The notes under the pieces: generated by a model
The model's database searches: none
Told to the model about the DNA's origin: nothing
The model's input: only the letters and a program-made list of their open reading frames with translations
Program-made: the position numbers and the translations under genes
NCBI GenBank assembly: GCA_019416285.1
Contig: DXXM01000013.1
Span: 1 to 64,000 of the forward strand
Length of the DNA: 64,000 nt
Reading direction: 5' to 3'
Source of the DNA: Bacteroidales bacterium
GTDB lineage: Bacteria > Bacteroidota > Bacteroidia > Bacteroidales > Muribaculaceae
Shown here: positions 41,934-49,786 of the stretch, piece after piece
Layout: each line of letters begins with the position of its first letter
Numbering within the stretch: the stretch's first letter is position 1

Positions 41934-42749
41934 TCAGCGCATGGTGATGCTTGCCAGAGACGAGAGGGTGACTTCGAGGCGCGCTGCGGAATCGGTGGGA
42001 ACCCAGTCTAGGGAGCCTACGCGGGCTTCGGGCAGATAGACCTGACTGTTATTACGCTTGTCGCCGCTCACCTCCATGCGGGTGATGAAGCAATTGTCGC
42101 CGAAGGTTTCGACTTTAAGATGTTGTCTGGGCTGACGGATGCTTGCGAAATCTATACTGCTGTCATAGACCTCAAGCCTCTCGATGCTTCCCGAGGCGCA
42201 GCGGAATGTGTCGAGCTGACAACCGGTAAGCGTGACGCGCCTCTTGATCTCGGTCTTGAGGAATGACGCGCGGAAGCCATCGATGCAGAGGGGGCCGACT
42301 TTGCTCTTCACACCGCGCATCATTCCGCGCGGCACGGTGACTTCCATCACGCCCTCCTCGCCTATATAGACTCCTTTCGCACGGCGGGGCCCCTCCTTGG
42401 GGGCGTCCTTCATGAGAATGTCATAGTCGAGCACGAGATTGAGGGTATCGCCTTTCGTTTCGCAGACATAGCTGCTGATGATGTCGGCCGGCGCCGTCAG
42501 GACAGGCGCCGTCACGGAATCACTCTCCCTGACCACCGCGCGCTCGAATGGTTCGAAATAGTCGATATAGCCTTTGGTGCGGAGCACAAGATATGAGAAA
42601 CGCGGAAGCTCTCTGACAGCCTTTTTCGCGCCGTTGAGATTGAGTTCCTTATAGGGCTCCATAAAAGTGACGGTGGCGATGCCGAAAGCCACGGCACAGA
42701 CAAGTCCGGCCATGAGGAGCCCGAACATTATGTATGTAGTCTTTTTCAT
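41934..42749 (-). CDS. Hypothetical membrane-anchored protein (GIN-domain-like)
   Basis: 271 residues: an N-terminal membrane helix (IMFGLLMAGLVCAVAFGIATV) followed by an exported, beta-rich domain (repeated strands such as LKTEIKRRVTLTGCQLDTFRCASGSIERLEVYDSSIDFASI), which looks like a right-handed beta-helix of the type annotated 'putative auto-transporter adhesin head GIN domain'. Function unknown. Its start overlaps the GntR gene stop by 4 nt; last gene of the ABC-GntR operon. Confidence 0.65.
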   Translation of the reverse strand: MKKTTYIMFGLLMAGLVCAVAFGIATVTFMEPYKELNLNGAKKAVRELPRFSYLVLRTKGYIDYFEPFERAVVRESDSVTAPVLTAPADIISSYVCETKGDTLNLVLDYDILMKDAPKEGPRRAKGVYIGEEGVMEVTVPRGMMRGVKSKVGPLCIDGFRASFLKTEIKRRVTLTGCQLDTFRCASGSIERLEVYDSSIDFASIRQPRQHLKVETFGDNCFITRMEVSGDKRNNSQVYLPEARVGSLDWVPTDSAARLEVTLSSLASITMR

Positions 42750-43120
42750 TTTGAATTGTCGCTTAGATAGGTTTCAAACATGGTTTTGAGTTCATCGGGA
42801 CTGACGCCGAGGAGCGATAGCTGGTGGAAGAAATAGGGAACCTCGCCCTCGATAAAGGTCTCGCGGCGCATGGTGGTGATGACCTCGCGGGCGGTGTCGG
42901 CGATGAAGAATCCGATGCCGCGGCGGTTGAAAATCACCCCGAGGCGCTCGAGATACTCATAGCTTCGCATCACGGTGTTGGCGTTGACCTCGAGTGTGGC
43001 CGCATATTCGCGCACCGACGGTATGCGCGCACCGGGGAGAGTGGCGCCGGTCAGCACGTCATCACAAAGCTTGTCGGCTATCTGAAGATAGATAGCCTTG
43101 TTGTTTTCCTTGAATTTCAT
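42746..43120 (-). CDS. GntR family transcriptional regulator, YtrA type
   Basis: 124 residues. The N-terminal winged helix (KENNKAIYLQIADKLCDDVLTGATLPGARIPSVREYAATLEVNANTVMRSYEYLERLGVI) is followed by only a short helical tail, the YtrA subfamily hallmark. These repressors usually control the ABC transporter they are encoded with, which fits here. A matching palindrome sits at the operon's promoter. Confidence 0.9.
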   Translation of the reverse strand: MKFKENNKAIYLQIADKLCDDVLTGATLPGARIPSVREYAATLEVNANTVMRSYEYLERLGVIFNRRGIGFFIADTAREVITTMRRETFIEGEVPYFFHQLSLLGVSPDELKTMFETYLSDNSK

Positions 43121-43142
43121 AGGCGGAAGAGGGGGATTGGTG

Positions 43143-44012
43143 TCACCAGCGGTTGATGATTTCCGCCTCGCGGAAACGGCGGTAGGTCAGCCAGTAGTTG
43201 AAGAGGGCCACGATTGCGAAAAGGATGTCGGCGAGGCCGGTTATTATCCGCGGGTCGTCCAGATCCTCGCGGATTGCGGGAATGGCGTAGTAGCAGGGAC
43301 TGTCCGGCTTGAATATCTCGACAATCCAGAACATGACCCAGAAATATATGAAGCTGACGGCTACCACGGTGACGAAGGTCTTGACCATGGAGCGCTTGGG
43401 CCAGACGATGGCGCCGAGGAAGAAGAAGGACTGCATGCAGACAAACATCATCATCACAAAGTCAGAGGCGCCGTCGAAATAGCCGGCATTGTCCGGCCGG
43501 AAGGCAAGTTTGAGCCAAGGGATTGGGCGCACGTCCATTTCGAAGCGCAGTTCGGCGTAGCAGACGCGTATCCAGTCGGCTATGAAAGCGAAAAAGAAGA
43601 AGAGGAGAATGAAGAGTGGCACCGCCACGAGCCAGCGCATCAGGTATTTCTCAAACTGCGAGGCGGGAGCCATGAGTGTGGCGAGCGTAGGGGCTCCTCC
43701 CGCCATCGACCCGAAGGATATGGAGGCTACATAGGCTCCGGCGATGAAAAAGACCATTATAATGAAAGTGGTGAATAACTTGGCGCAATGGCTGGAGTAA
43801 AATTCTGGCTGTAAGCCCTCGTCGTAGCTCTCGTTGGCGAAAATTATACCGAAAACGGCAAGGAAAGCAAGGAGCCCGGCGCAGCTCAGAAGGAGGGTGC
43901 GCCAGTTTTCGACCAGTTTTTTCTGAAAGAGGAGCGTCAGGCGGCCGAAGCTGAAAAACTGGCTGTCGGGGGCAGCTGCGGCGGCGGTGAGATTGGATAT
44001 AGGAGTTGTCAT
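43143..44012 (-). CDS. Putative ABC-2 type membrane subunit
   Basis: 289 residues with six likely membrane segments (LLLSCAGLLAFLAVFGIIF; FTTFIIMVFFIAGAYVASI; AVPLFILLFFFFAFIADWI; FVMMMFVCMQSFFFLGAIV; VAVSFIYFWVMFWIV; ADILFAIVALFNYWLTY). Its ATG overlaps the ATPase stop by 4 nt, so it is the membrane partner of the ATPase. Substrate unknown. Confidence 0.75.
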   Translation of the reverse strand: MTTPISNLTAAAAAPDSQFFSFGRLTLLFQKKLVENWRTLLLSCAGLLAFLAVFGIIFANESYDEGLQPEFYSSHCAKLFTTFIIMVFFIAGAYVASISFGSMAGGAPTLATLMAPASQFEKYLMRWLVAVPLFILLFFFFAFIADWIRVCYAELRFEMDVRPIPWLKLAFRPDNAGYFDGASDFVMMMFVCMQSFFFLGAIVWPKRSMVKTFVTVVAVSFIYFWVMFWIVEIFKPDSPCYYAIPAIREDLDDPRIITGLADILFAIVALFNYWLTYRRFREAEIINRW

Positions 44013-44863
44013 GGCTTCGGAGTGTTGGGGTTGAACATGTTTCTGATTTCCTCCGGACGCGAGAGGGCGAGCTCGAAGAGCGATTCGAGATTCAGCTCGG
44101 TGTCGGAGCCGTCGTCGTTGGGAATCACTATGCTCGTGCCTTCGAGCGAGGGCTGGGCGTAGAGGGCGCGGTCGATGAGCTCGCGGGAGTCGGTGGTCAG
44201 GAATTTCAGACGTGAGGTGATGGCGTCGACGCGGCGGTTGAGGAGCACCGAGGAGTTGTCCATGATGATTACATGGTCGAGGAGACGGTCGATGTCGCGT
44301 ACCTGGTGTGTCGAGATGATTACGGCGCGCTCGTCGGTCATGTTCTGCGCTATGAAGCGGCGGAAGGCGCTCTTTCCGGGGATGTCGAGGCCGTTGGTGG
44401 GCTCGTCCATAAGCAGCAGGGAGGTGTTGCAGGCGAGGGCGAAGCTCATGAAGGCCTTCTTCTTCTGCCCCATCGAGAGGGCGCCGAGGTTGAGCTCGGG
44501 ATCCATGTCGAAAATGGAGAGATGGCGGCGCAAGTCGTCGGCGGAGAAGCGGGGATAGAGGGGAGAGTTGGCCTTCACGTAGTCACGCAGGGATATGCGC
44601 GGGAGGGAGAACTCTTCGGGCACGATGAAGATGTCGGAGAGCGTGGCGGGGAGACGCCGGCGCGTGTCGGTGTCGCGGAAAAGCACGCGGCCCGACTTCG
44701 GAGTGAGCAGCCCGGCTATCAGATAGAGCAGTGTCGACTTGCCGGCACCGTTGCGGCCCAGGAGCCCGTAGACTCCCCCGGCCTCGACCTCAAGCGAGAA
44801 GCCGTCGAGCACCGGCCGCGCACTGCGGCGATAGGAGAAAGTGAGGTTTTCGACTTTAAGCAT
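44009..44863 (-). CDS. ABC transporter ATP-binding protein
   Basis: 284 residues. Walker A GRNGAGKST, Q-loop PEEFSLPRISLRDYV, signature LSMGQKKK, Walker B LLLMDEPTNGLD, H-loop ISTHQVRD. Resembles the YtrB-type ATPases linked to GntR regulators. First gene of the operon ATPase-permease-GntR-GIN-like protein. Confidence 0.92.
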   Translation of the reverse strand: MLKVENLTFSYRRSARPVLDGFSLEVEAGGVYGLLGRNGAGKSTLLYLIAGLLTPKSGRVLFRDTDTRRRLPATLSDIFIVPEEFSLPRISLRDYVKANSPLYPRFSADDLRRHLSIFDMDPELNLGALSMGQKKKAFMSFALACNTSLLLMDEPTNGLDIPGKSAFRRFIAQNMTDERAVIISTHQVRDIDRLLDHVIIMDNSSVLLNRRVDAITSRLKFLTTDSRELIDRALYAQPSLEGTSIVIPNDDGSDTELNLESLFELALSRPEEIRNMFNPNTPKP

Positions 44864-44884
44864 AATTGGCGTAGGATGAATTTA

Positions 44885-44906
44885 GTGTATTAGTATAATA
44901 GTACAC
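44885..44906. promoter_or_regulatory. Probable GntR (YtrA-type) operator
   Basis: A 22-bp inverted repeat with outer arms GTGTA/TACAC and TA/TA steps in between (18 of 22 positions symmetric), starting 2 nt downstream of the -7 element of the operon promoter and covering the likely transcription start. Confidence 0.75.
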
Positions 44907-44908
44907 TG

Positions 44909-44939
44909 CAAAAGTAGAATCAATTTTCGAAATGTGCAA
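44909..44939 (-). promoter_or_regulatory. Promoter of the ABC-GntR operon
   Basis: On the minus strand TTG (44937-44939), 20 nt, TACTTTTG (44909-44916). Confidence 0.75.
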
Positions 44940-44963
44940 GAGATTCGGAGAAAAAATAAACCT

Positions 44964-44996
44964 GCCGAAGCCATATATTTTGTTTATGGCCTCGGC
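44964..44996. terminator. Stem-loop upstream of the first DUF4143 gene
   Basis: GCCGAAGCCAT (44964-44974) pairs with ATGGCCTCGGC (44986-44996), one mismatch. On the minus strand AGGTTTATTTTTTC follows, as in a terminator, but no minus-strand gene lies directly upstream; its role is unclear. Confidence 0.45.
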
Positions 44997-45079
44997 AAAG
45001 TCGAGAAAAATGTATTTTTTTACAATTTAAAGTCGAGAAAAATGTAAAAAATACTTGTTTTTATGCCTATAAAAATGTA
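44997..45079 (+). repeat. Tandem repeats before the first DUF4143 ATPase
   Basis: AAAGTCGAGAAAAATGTA at 44997-45014 and again at 45029-45046 (32-nt step), with a partial third copy (TATAAAAATGTA, ending 45079, 33 nt later). They precede the ATG at 45113 and may be operators or decayed promoter units. Confidence 0.7.
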
Positions 45080-45112
45080 ATTTTACATTCTATAATACTG
45101 ATATGCAGAGTT

Positions 45113-46414
45113 ATGAAACGCAAAATATATAAGAATCTGTGTGACTGGAAACACAAAAACAACCGGAAACCGTTGATTATCCTTGGAGCCAGACAGGTCG
45201 GCAAGACATGGATAATGAAAGAATTCGGCATGAATGAATACAGAAATGTGGTATATGTCAATTGTGACGATGAGCCACGGACCAAGGATCTTTTTACCGA
45301 TGACTATGATATAGAGCGGATAATTCTTGGTTTACAAGCTATCACTGGAGAAAAGATATCACCTGCGGATACTCTTATAATCATTGATGAAATACAGGAG
45401 GCGCCCCGTGGTTTGCACTGTTTGAAGTATTTCTGCGAAAAGGCTCCGGAATATCATGTGATGACAGCGGGCTCACTGTTGGGAGTCACATTAGGACAAA
45501 AGGAATCATTTCCTGTCGGGAAAGTGGATCTATTGCACATGTATCCGATGGATTACGAGGAATTTCTCGAAGCAATCGGGGAAGAAAATCTCTGTGCTAC
45601 GCTCAGAACTGCGGACTGGGGCCTCATAGAACTGATGAATACCAGATTCATAAACTGTCTGAGGCAGTATTATTTTGCAGGAGGTATGCCGGAAGCTGTG
45701 AAATGTTTTGCAGATAATAAAGATCTGAAAATAGTTCGTGAAATTCAGTCTGATATATTGACGGCCTATCGGAATGACATATCAAAACATGTCGACAAAC
45801 GCGAATCGGTCAGAATCGGTCAGGTACTTAATTCCCTGCCGTCTCAATTGATAAAGGAAAATAAAAAGTTTATCTACGGGATTCTCAAACACGGAGCGCG
45901 CGCCACGGAATATGAAATCGCTATACAGTGGCTCATTGACGCGGGGCTCGTCTACAAGGTTAACCGAATCCGTTCTCCTAAAATGCCGCTTAAATTCTAT
46001 GAGGATCCCGGTGCGTTCAAACTATTCATGGTGGATGTGGGCCTTTTTAATTGTATGGCGGATATCCCGGCGTCAAGTCTCCTGGTCGGTAATGACGGCC
46101 TCGTCGAATTTAAAGGAGCCCTGACAGAAGAATACGTTGCCCAACAATTAATTTCTTCAGGCTGTACACCGTATTATTGGAGCAATGAAAACAATACTTC
46201 CGAAATTGACTTTATAATCCAGCATAATGAGGAAATAATCCCGATTGAGGTAAAAGCTGAGGTGAACGTCCGAGCAAAATCATTTGCCATGTTCTTAAAA
46301 GCTAATGCAGGCTTGAAAGGATTGAGATTTTCCATGCTGCCCTATGTTAGACAGGACAACATGGAAAACGTACCTTTGTTTGCAATACAGTCATATCTGA
46401 ATTGCAGACAGTAG
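45113..46414 (+). CDS. AAA ATPase of the DUF4143 family
   Basis: 433 residues. AAA_14 domain with Walker A GARQVGKT and Walker B LIIIDEIQEA; MTAGSLLGV is the sensor region and YPMDYEEFLEAIGEENL the family motif. The C-terminal DUF4143 part ends in a PD-(D/E)XK-like core, SEIDFIIQHNEEIIPIEVKA. Widespread, often multi-copy in gut Bacteroidetes; no cellular role is established. AT-richer than its neighbours, which suggests horizontal acquisition. Confidence 0.88.
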   Translation: MKRKIYKNLCDWKHKNNRKPLIILGARQVGKTWIMKEFGMNEYRNVVYVNCDDEPRTKDLFTDDYDIERIILGLQAITGEKISPADTLIIIDEIQEAPRGLHCLKYFCEKAPEYHVMTAGSLLGVTLGQKESFPVGKVDLLHMYPMDYEEFLEAIGEENLCATLRTADWGLIELMNTRFINCLRQYYFAGGMPEAVKCFADNKDLKIVREIQSDILTAYRNDISKHVDKRESVRIGQVLNSLPSQLIKENKKFIYGILKHGARATEYEIAIQWLIDAGLVYKVNRIRSPKMPLKFYEDPGAFKLFMVDVGLFNCMADIPASSLLVGNDGLVEFKGALTEEYVAQQLISSGCTPYYWSNENNTSEIDFIIQHNEEIIPIEVKAEVNVRAKSFAMFLKANAGLKGLRFSMLPYVRQDNMENVPLFAIQSYLNCRQ

Positions 46415-46463
46415 CCATTAAGCACCTTACTCCTGAGGTGGAAAGTGATTGGGATTATAGGAT

Positions 46464-47447
46464 TCAGAGGGATTTTATGTAAATCGGATAGCCGCAGGAG
46501 GTCGGGGTGAAGGGGCGGGCGAGGAAGTCGGTGAGGGAGGAGAATGTGGTGGCGACGTCCGCGTTGCGGCTGTCGTATCTGATGATAAAGGTTATGATTG
46601 TGGAGTTGCGGAGCTTTCCGGAGGGGGTGTCGAAGGCCGCAGCCACGTCGCCCTCCATGAAGCAGGCGCAGACCTCATCGTAGCTTCTGTCGCTGACAAT
46701 CACAAAATAGGCTGTGGCGCCGTAGGTGAGTGAGCTGACGCAGACGGCGTCAGCCGGTACCTGCTGCGGGTCGGCGAACACTCCTCCCGCCGGGACGTCC
46801 ATGCCCACGGTGAGGCTCTGCATCACCACGCGGCCCACCGTCAGCGACTTCGCCGTGGCGAGCCCGGGCGCCTCGCTGACCACTTCGGCCATTCCCCGGG
46901 CGAAAAGTCCGTTGTCGGGAAAAAGCCTGCTGAGATTGCCCACGGTGCGGACGTCGCAGAGCGCATAGTCCAGCCGCGTCCACCCTTTTTCACGGATAAA
47001 GTCACCGTAGGCTGACGAAGCGAGCAGATTCTTCATAAAACCGGCGTATGAGAGTGAAGTGAGGCCCTCGGACTCGCCGCTGAAACTGTCCACAGAGCCT
47101 AAACCCGCGGTCAGGACCGCGGAGCGTTTGGGCACTTCGATTATATCGGAATATTTCAGCGCCGTAGGGAAGTTCCGTGCCGGATAGACCGCACCCACAT
47201 AGAGCTGCGGGACGTCGTGGATTCCGGAAGTGCCGTTTACGCCGGTGTAGCTGTCGCCGATAAATACCGAACCGGCCGCGGGGGTACCGCTCTCATACAG
47301 ATGCGTCCACACGGGAGTGAAATTCTCGTCGGGAACCGGATTATCGGCCCCGGAGCGCACCGGACTGTCGTCGTTGTCGCAGGCGGTCGCCGCAAACAGG
47401 ACCATCACAGGCAGAAAGTATCTCAGCAATGTTCTTTTCATAATCAT
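46464..47447 (-). CDS. Cholesterol-dependent-cytolysin-like lipoprotein
   Basis: 327 residues. Lipoprotein signal with lipobox AATAC (Cys23). Residues 80-115 (QLYVGAVYPARNF...VPKRSAVLTAGLG) follow the CDC domain 1 pattern 'IYPGALL.AN.NLVEN...ISV.LPG'. Residues 197-253 match the domain 3 pattern 'Y.TVSVD.P..P..FFD...PPVYVSSVAYGR...K..S.S..DEVKAAF': VVMQSLTVGMDVPAGGVFAD, AVCVSSLTYGATAYFVIV, SDRSYDEVCACF. The protein is shorter than classic CDCs (about 470-500) and lacks the domain 4 undecapeptide ECTGLAWEWWR, as do the 'CDC-like' proteins of Bacteroidetes. The assignment rests on reading these patterns by eye. The start may be M1 or M3. Confidence 0.6.
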   Translation of the reverse strand: MIMKRTLLRYFLPVMVLFAATACDNDDSPVRSGADNPVPDENFTPVWTHLYESGTPAAGSVFIGDSYTGVNGTSGIHDVPQLYVGAVYPARNFPTALKYSDIIEVPKRSAVLTAGLGSVDSFSGESEGLTSLSYAGFMKNLLASSAYGDFIREKGWTRLDYALCDVRTVGNLSRLFPDNGLFARGMAEVVSEAPGLATAKSLTVGRVVMQSLTVGMDVPAGGVFADPQQVPADAVCVSSLTYGATAYFVIVSDRSYDEVCACFMEGDVAAAFDTPSGKLRNSTIITFIIRYDSRNADVATTFSSLTDFLARPFTPTSCGYPIYIKSL

Positions 47448-47462
47448 ATTTTTACAGGCATA

Positions 47463-47498
47463 AGTCGTCCGGAGCTTTTCAATTCAGCCCGGACGACT
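47463..47498. promoter_or_regulatory. Intercistronic hairpin
   Basis: AGTCGTCCGG (47463-47472) pairs perfectly with CCGGACGACT (47489-47498) in the 69-nt gap before the CDC-like gene. Only a weak T-tract follows on the minus strand, so it may be an attenuator or an mRNA processing/stability element rather than a full terminator. Confidence 0.55.
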
Positions 47499-47516
47499 CG
47501 GTATTGAACAATGAGA

Positions 47517-48158
47517 TCAGAATTTATATCCAAGATTGATTGAGAAAACCTGTGATTTCTGAGAGGTGTTGAACGACCTCATCATGTTGTTGAGCTGAAA
47601 CTGATAGCCCACAGCGATGGTGTAGTGTCCGAAAAGTTCCGCTCCCACACGGGCATCGCCACCTACCTGGAATCGTTTCATCTGACTATACGGATTATTG
47701 ATGTCCCAGTTCGTACCGTTCGAAACTCCGTTTTCTATCTCGGCATCACTGATTTTACCGCCTCCAAACAGTCCATAGCCGATGTAGGGGCCTACTGCGG
47801 CAAAGATTTTAGCTTTCGCGCCTACACCGAAAGAATAACCGGCATGAATCGGGAGGATAAGGCTATAGGGTGTAAGAGACCCATGACGCTTCACAATAAC
47901 GGGCTGCTCGTAGATTCCATATTCTGAATCTATAGTCCACGGCTGCGACGTTAACTTCAATGCTGCGTCAAGAAACCATCCGCGCGACAGACCGAGTTCC
48001 CCCGTCACCCCTACGTTAAATCCGCAGTCGGTCTGAGTAGCCTCCGTAGGCTTTGACAGATTCAGTCCGGCCTCGACACCCCAGCGGATGGGTGACTGAG
48101 CATTAATTCCGAGAATTGCAACTAATAAACAAATGCTACTGACTAATATTTTTTTCAT
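47517..48158 (-). CDS. PorT-like outer-membrane beta-barrel protein
   Basis: 213 residues with signal peptide MKKILVSSICLLVAILGINAQ. The mature start IRWGVEAGLNLSKPT and strands such as RGWFLDAALKLTSQPW, YSLILPIHAGYSFGVG, FAAVGPYIGYGLFGG, plus the C-terminal strand VFSINLGYKF, fit an eight-stranded OMP_b-brl_2/PorT barrel. Separated from the upstream lipoprotein gene by only 2 nt. Confidence 0.8.
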   Translation of the reverse strand: MKKILVSSICLLVAILGINAQSPIRWGVEAGLNLSKPTEATQTDCGFNVGVTGELGLSRGWFLDAALKLTSQPWTIDSEYGIYEQPVIVKRHGSLTPYSLILPIHAGYSFGVGAKAKIFAAVGPYIGYGLFGGGKISDAEIENGVSNGTNWDINNPYSQMKRFQVGGDARVGAELFGHYTIAVGYQFQLNNMMRSFNTSQKSQVFSINLGYKF

Positions 48159-48160
48159 GT

Positions 48161-49102
48161 TTATTTCATTGTTATATTACTAAATTCTTTTGAGACTTTA
48201 TTTTCAGGGAAACTTGAAGAATAAAAATTACTAAAATTAATATTCCATTTTTGTAATTTAGATTCGAGAGGAAATATAAGTTTAAAAGTCCCTTTACCTC
48301 TGGAATGTACATCTATTGAAAAACTGCCTTTCCCTTGATTTGTAAGTTCAGTAACCGTTATTTTCCCATAATGGATTACAGCATTATCATATTTTGTTGA
48401 GAGATATTTTTTCCTATAGGTTTGTGTTTTAAAAGCAAAACGATTTTCAATTCGTCCCAATGTCAAAAAACTCTTATAATTATATTTACCATTCGTCACA
48501 CTCACTTCACAGGTTTTGACAATATCTACATTGACAGGAATCGGGCCGGTTGGTTCAGCGGCCAGCACGGATGCACCGACGAGCTCGTTTCCAATCACGG
48601 CATAGCCATCAATCGTTCCAACAAGAGCCATGTTTTCGTCCTCAAACTTAAGGTTAGGCGTAACATCGGTCTCATCCTCCTTATGGAAACAAAATATACC
48701 GTCGTATTTGTTAATATAAGCGGTAATTTCCCTATAAAAAGCACAGGAATCCAAGGATTCATCATCAAATATAGCTTCCAGTTCAGCGTCGGCGTGCCTT
48801 TGCATCGTATAGGCCCCGTCAAAACCCAATTCTTCGAAATATTCAAGTCGCTGATTCTCGTCCATGCCGTTTAACTGAGCAATTGTCCTGCTGAAAGTCT
48901 CCTTATCCTTGAACTTAAGAACTTTTGCACCATCTGCCATTTCAGATGCACGCGAACTTTGCGGCAAATAATCTGACAATGAAACGACTTCTATATTTGA
49001 GGCGCCATCCGCCGCTCCATTGAGGACATCCTCAGAATTACCGCATGCAAACAGCATAGCAGTAACCGAAATCGCTGACACGCAATCAAATAACTTTTTC
49101 AT
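48161..49102 (-). CDS. Hypothetical lipoprotein
   Basis: 313 residues. Signal with lipobox MLFAC (Cys20). The mature part starts low-complexity, then a helical segment (KFKDKETFSRTIAQLNGMDENQRLEYFEELGFDG) and a beta-rich C-terminal domain (ENMALVGTIDGYAVIGNELVGASVLA, KGTFKLIFPLESKLQKWNINFSNFY). The helical start followed by a 'DGYAVIGN' core is seen in Bacteroidales lipoproteins of the DUF4848 kind, but this is not certain. AT-rich. Confidence 0.7.
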   Translation of the reverse strand: MKKLFDCVSAISVTAMLFACGNSEDVLNGAADGASNIEVVSLSDYLPQSSRASEMADGAKVLKFKDKETFSRTIAQLNGMDENQRLEYFEELGFDGAYTMQRHADAELEAIFDDESLDSCAFYREITAYINKYDGIFCFHKEDETDVTPNLKFEDENMALVGTIDGYAVIGNELVGASVLAAEPTGPIPVNVDIVKTCEVSVTNGKYNYKSFLTLGRIENRFAFKTQTYRKKYLSTKYDNAVIHYGKITVTELTNQGKGSFSIDVHSRGKGTFKLIFPLESKLQKWNINFSNFYSSSFPENKVSKEFSNITMK

Positions 49103-49146
49103 TTTACAAGATGGGTTGATTAATAATACAATATGGTTTAGAATAT

Positions 49147-49536
49147 CTATTCAAAATTCAGTTTTCCTTTAAAAATTTGGTTTCCGTCCGTGCGACAGGT
49201 TATGTCATATTCTCCGAAGAGTACCGGAATAGCGACTTCGGGATTCTCACGAGTTACATGGCCAAAACATACCACACATTCGTCTCTTTCTAATATCACA
49301 TCCATATTATGAATATTAGAATGATGCGACAGCACAAACGAAAGCTTGCCTTGACAATAATGGCACTCAATAAAAATCCGCGAGGGCAATTCAGGCCGAT
49401 GATTATTACCGGTATTTATTTTCAGATATTCAACCTTGTTCCCATCGCCTTTTGAGGACGGTTCGGCATTTACTAAATGATCTGTACAAAATAAGAATAC
49501 AGATACCAAAATTAAAATGAATGTCCTTTTTCTCAT
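49147..49536 (-). CDS. Small exported protein (DUF3244-like)
   Basis: 129 residues. Signal peptide MRKRTFILILVSVFLFCTDHLVNA. The rest is a small beta-sandwich with four cysteines (ECHYCQGKL, DECVVCFG, DITCRTDG). The ending YDITCRTDGNQIFKGKLNF, a strand plus short turn, resembles DUF3244 proteins. No known function. Confidence 0.6.
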   Translation of the reverse strand: MRKRTFILILVSVFLFCTDHLVNAEPSSKGDGNKVEYLKINTGNNHRPELPSRIFIECHYCQGKLSFVLSHHSNIHNMDVILERDECVVCFGHVTRENPEVAIPVLFGEYDITCRTDGNQIFKGKLNFE

Positions 49537-49564
49537 ATTAAAATTTGATTGATTAATTTTTCTG

Positions 49565-49593
49565 CAAAATTACATTCATTTTTGCTTCTCAAA
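49565..49593 (-). promoter_or_regulatory. Candidate promoter of the secreted module
   Basis: On the minus strand TTTG (49590-49593), 17 nt, TAATTTTG (49565-49572), about 29 nt before the ATG of the small exported protein. Confidence 0.5.
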
Positions 49594-49786
49594 GCAATTT
49601 AAGGGCTTCTAAAAGTAGGTCAACCCCTTTCATAACACCTTTATAACCAGCTAATTCGCGCCTCAACGCATCAAAGAATCTGGTCTCCCCGAAATCCGTA
49701 GTCCAAAATCCTGATATATAAAGAGTTATGAATCGCCACTCTATACAATTCGAGCCCGGTCTCGTAACTCGCTATAAATTAAAGAT

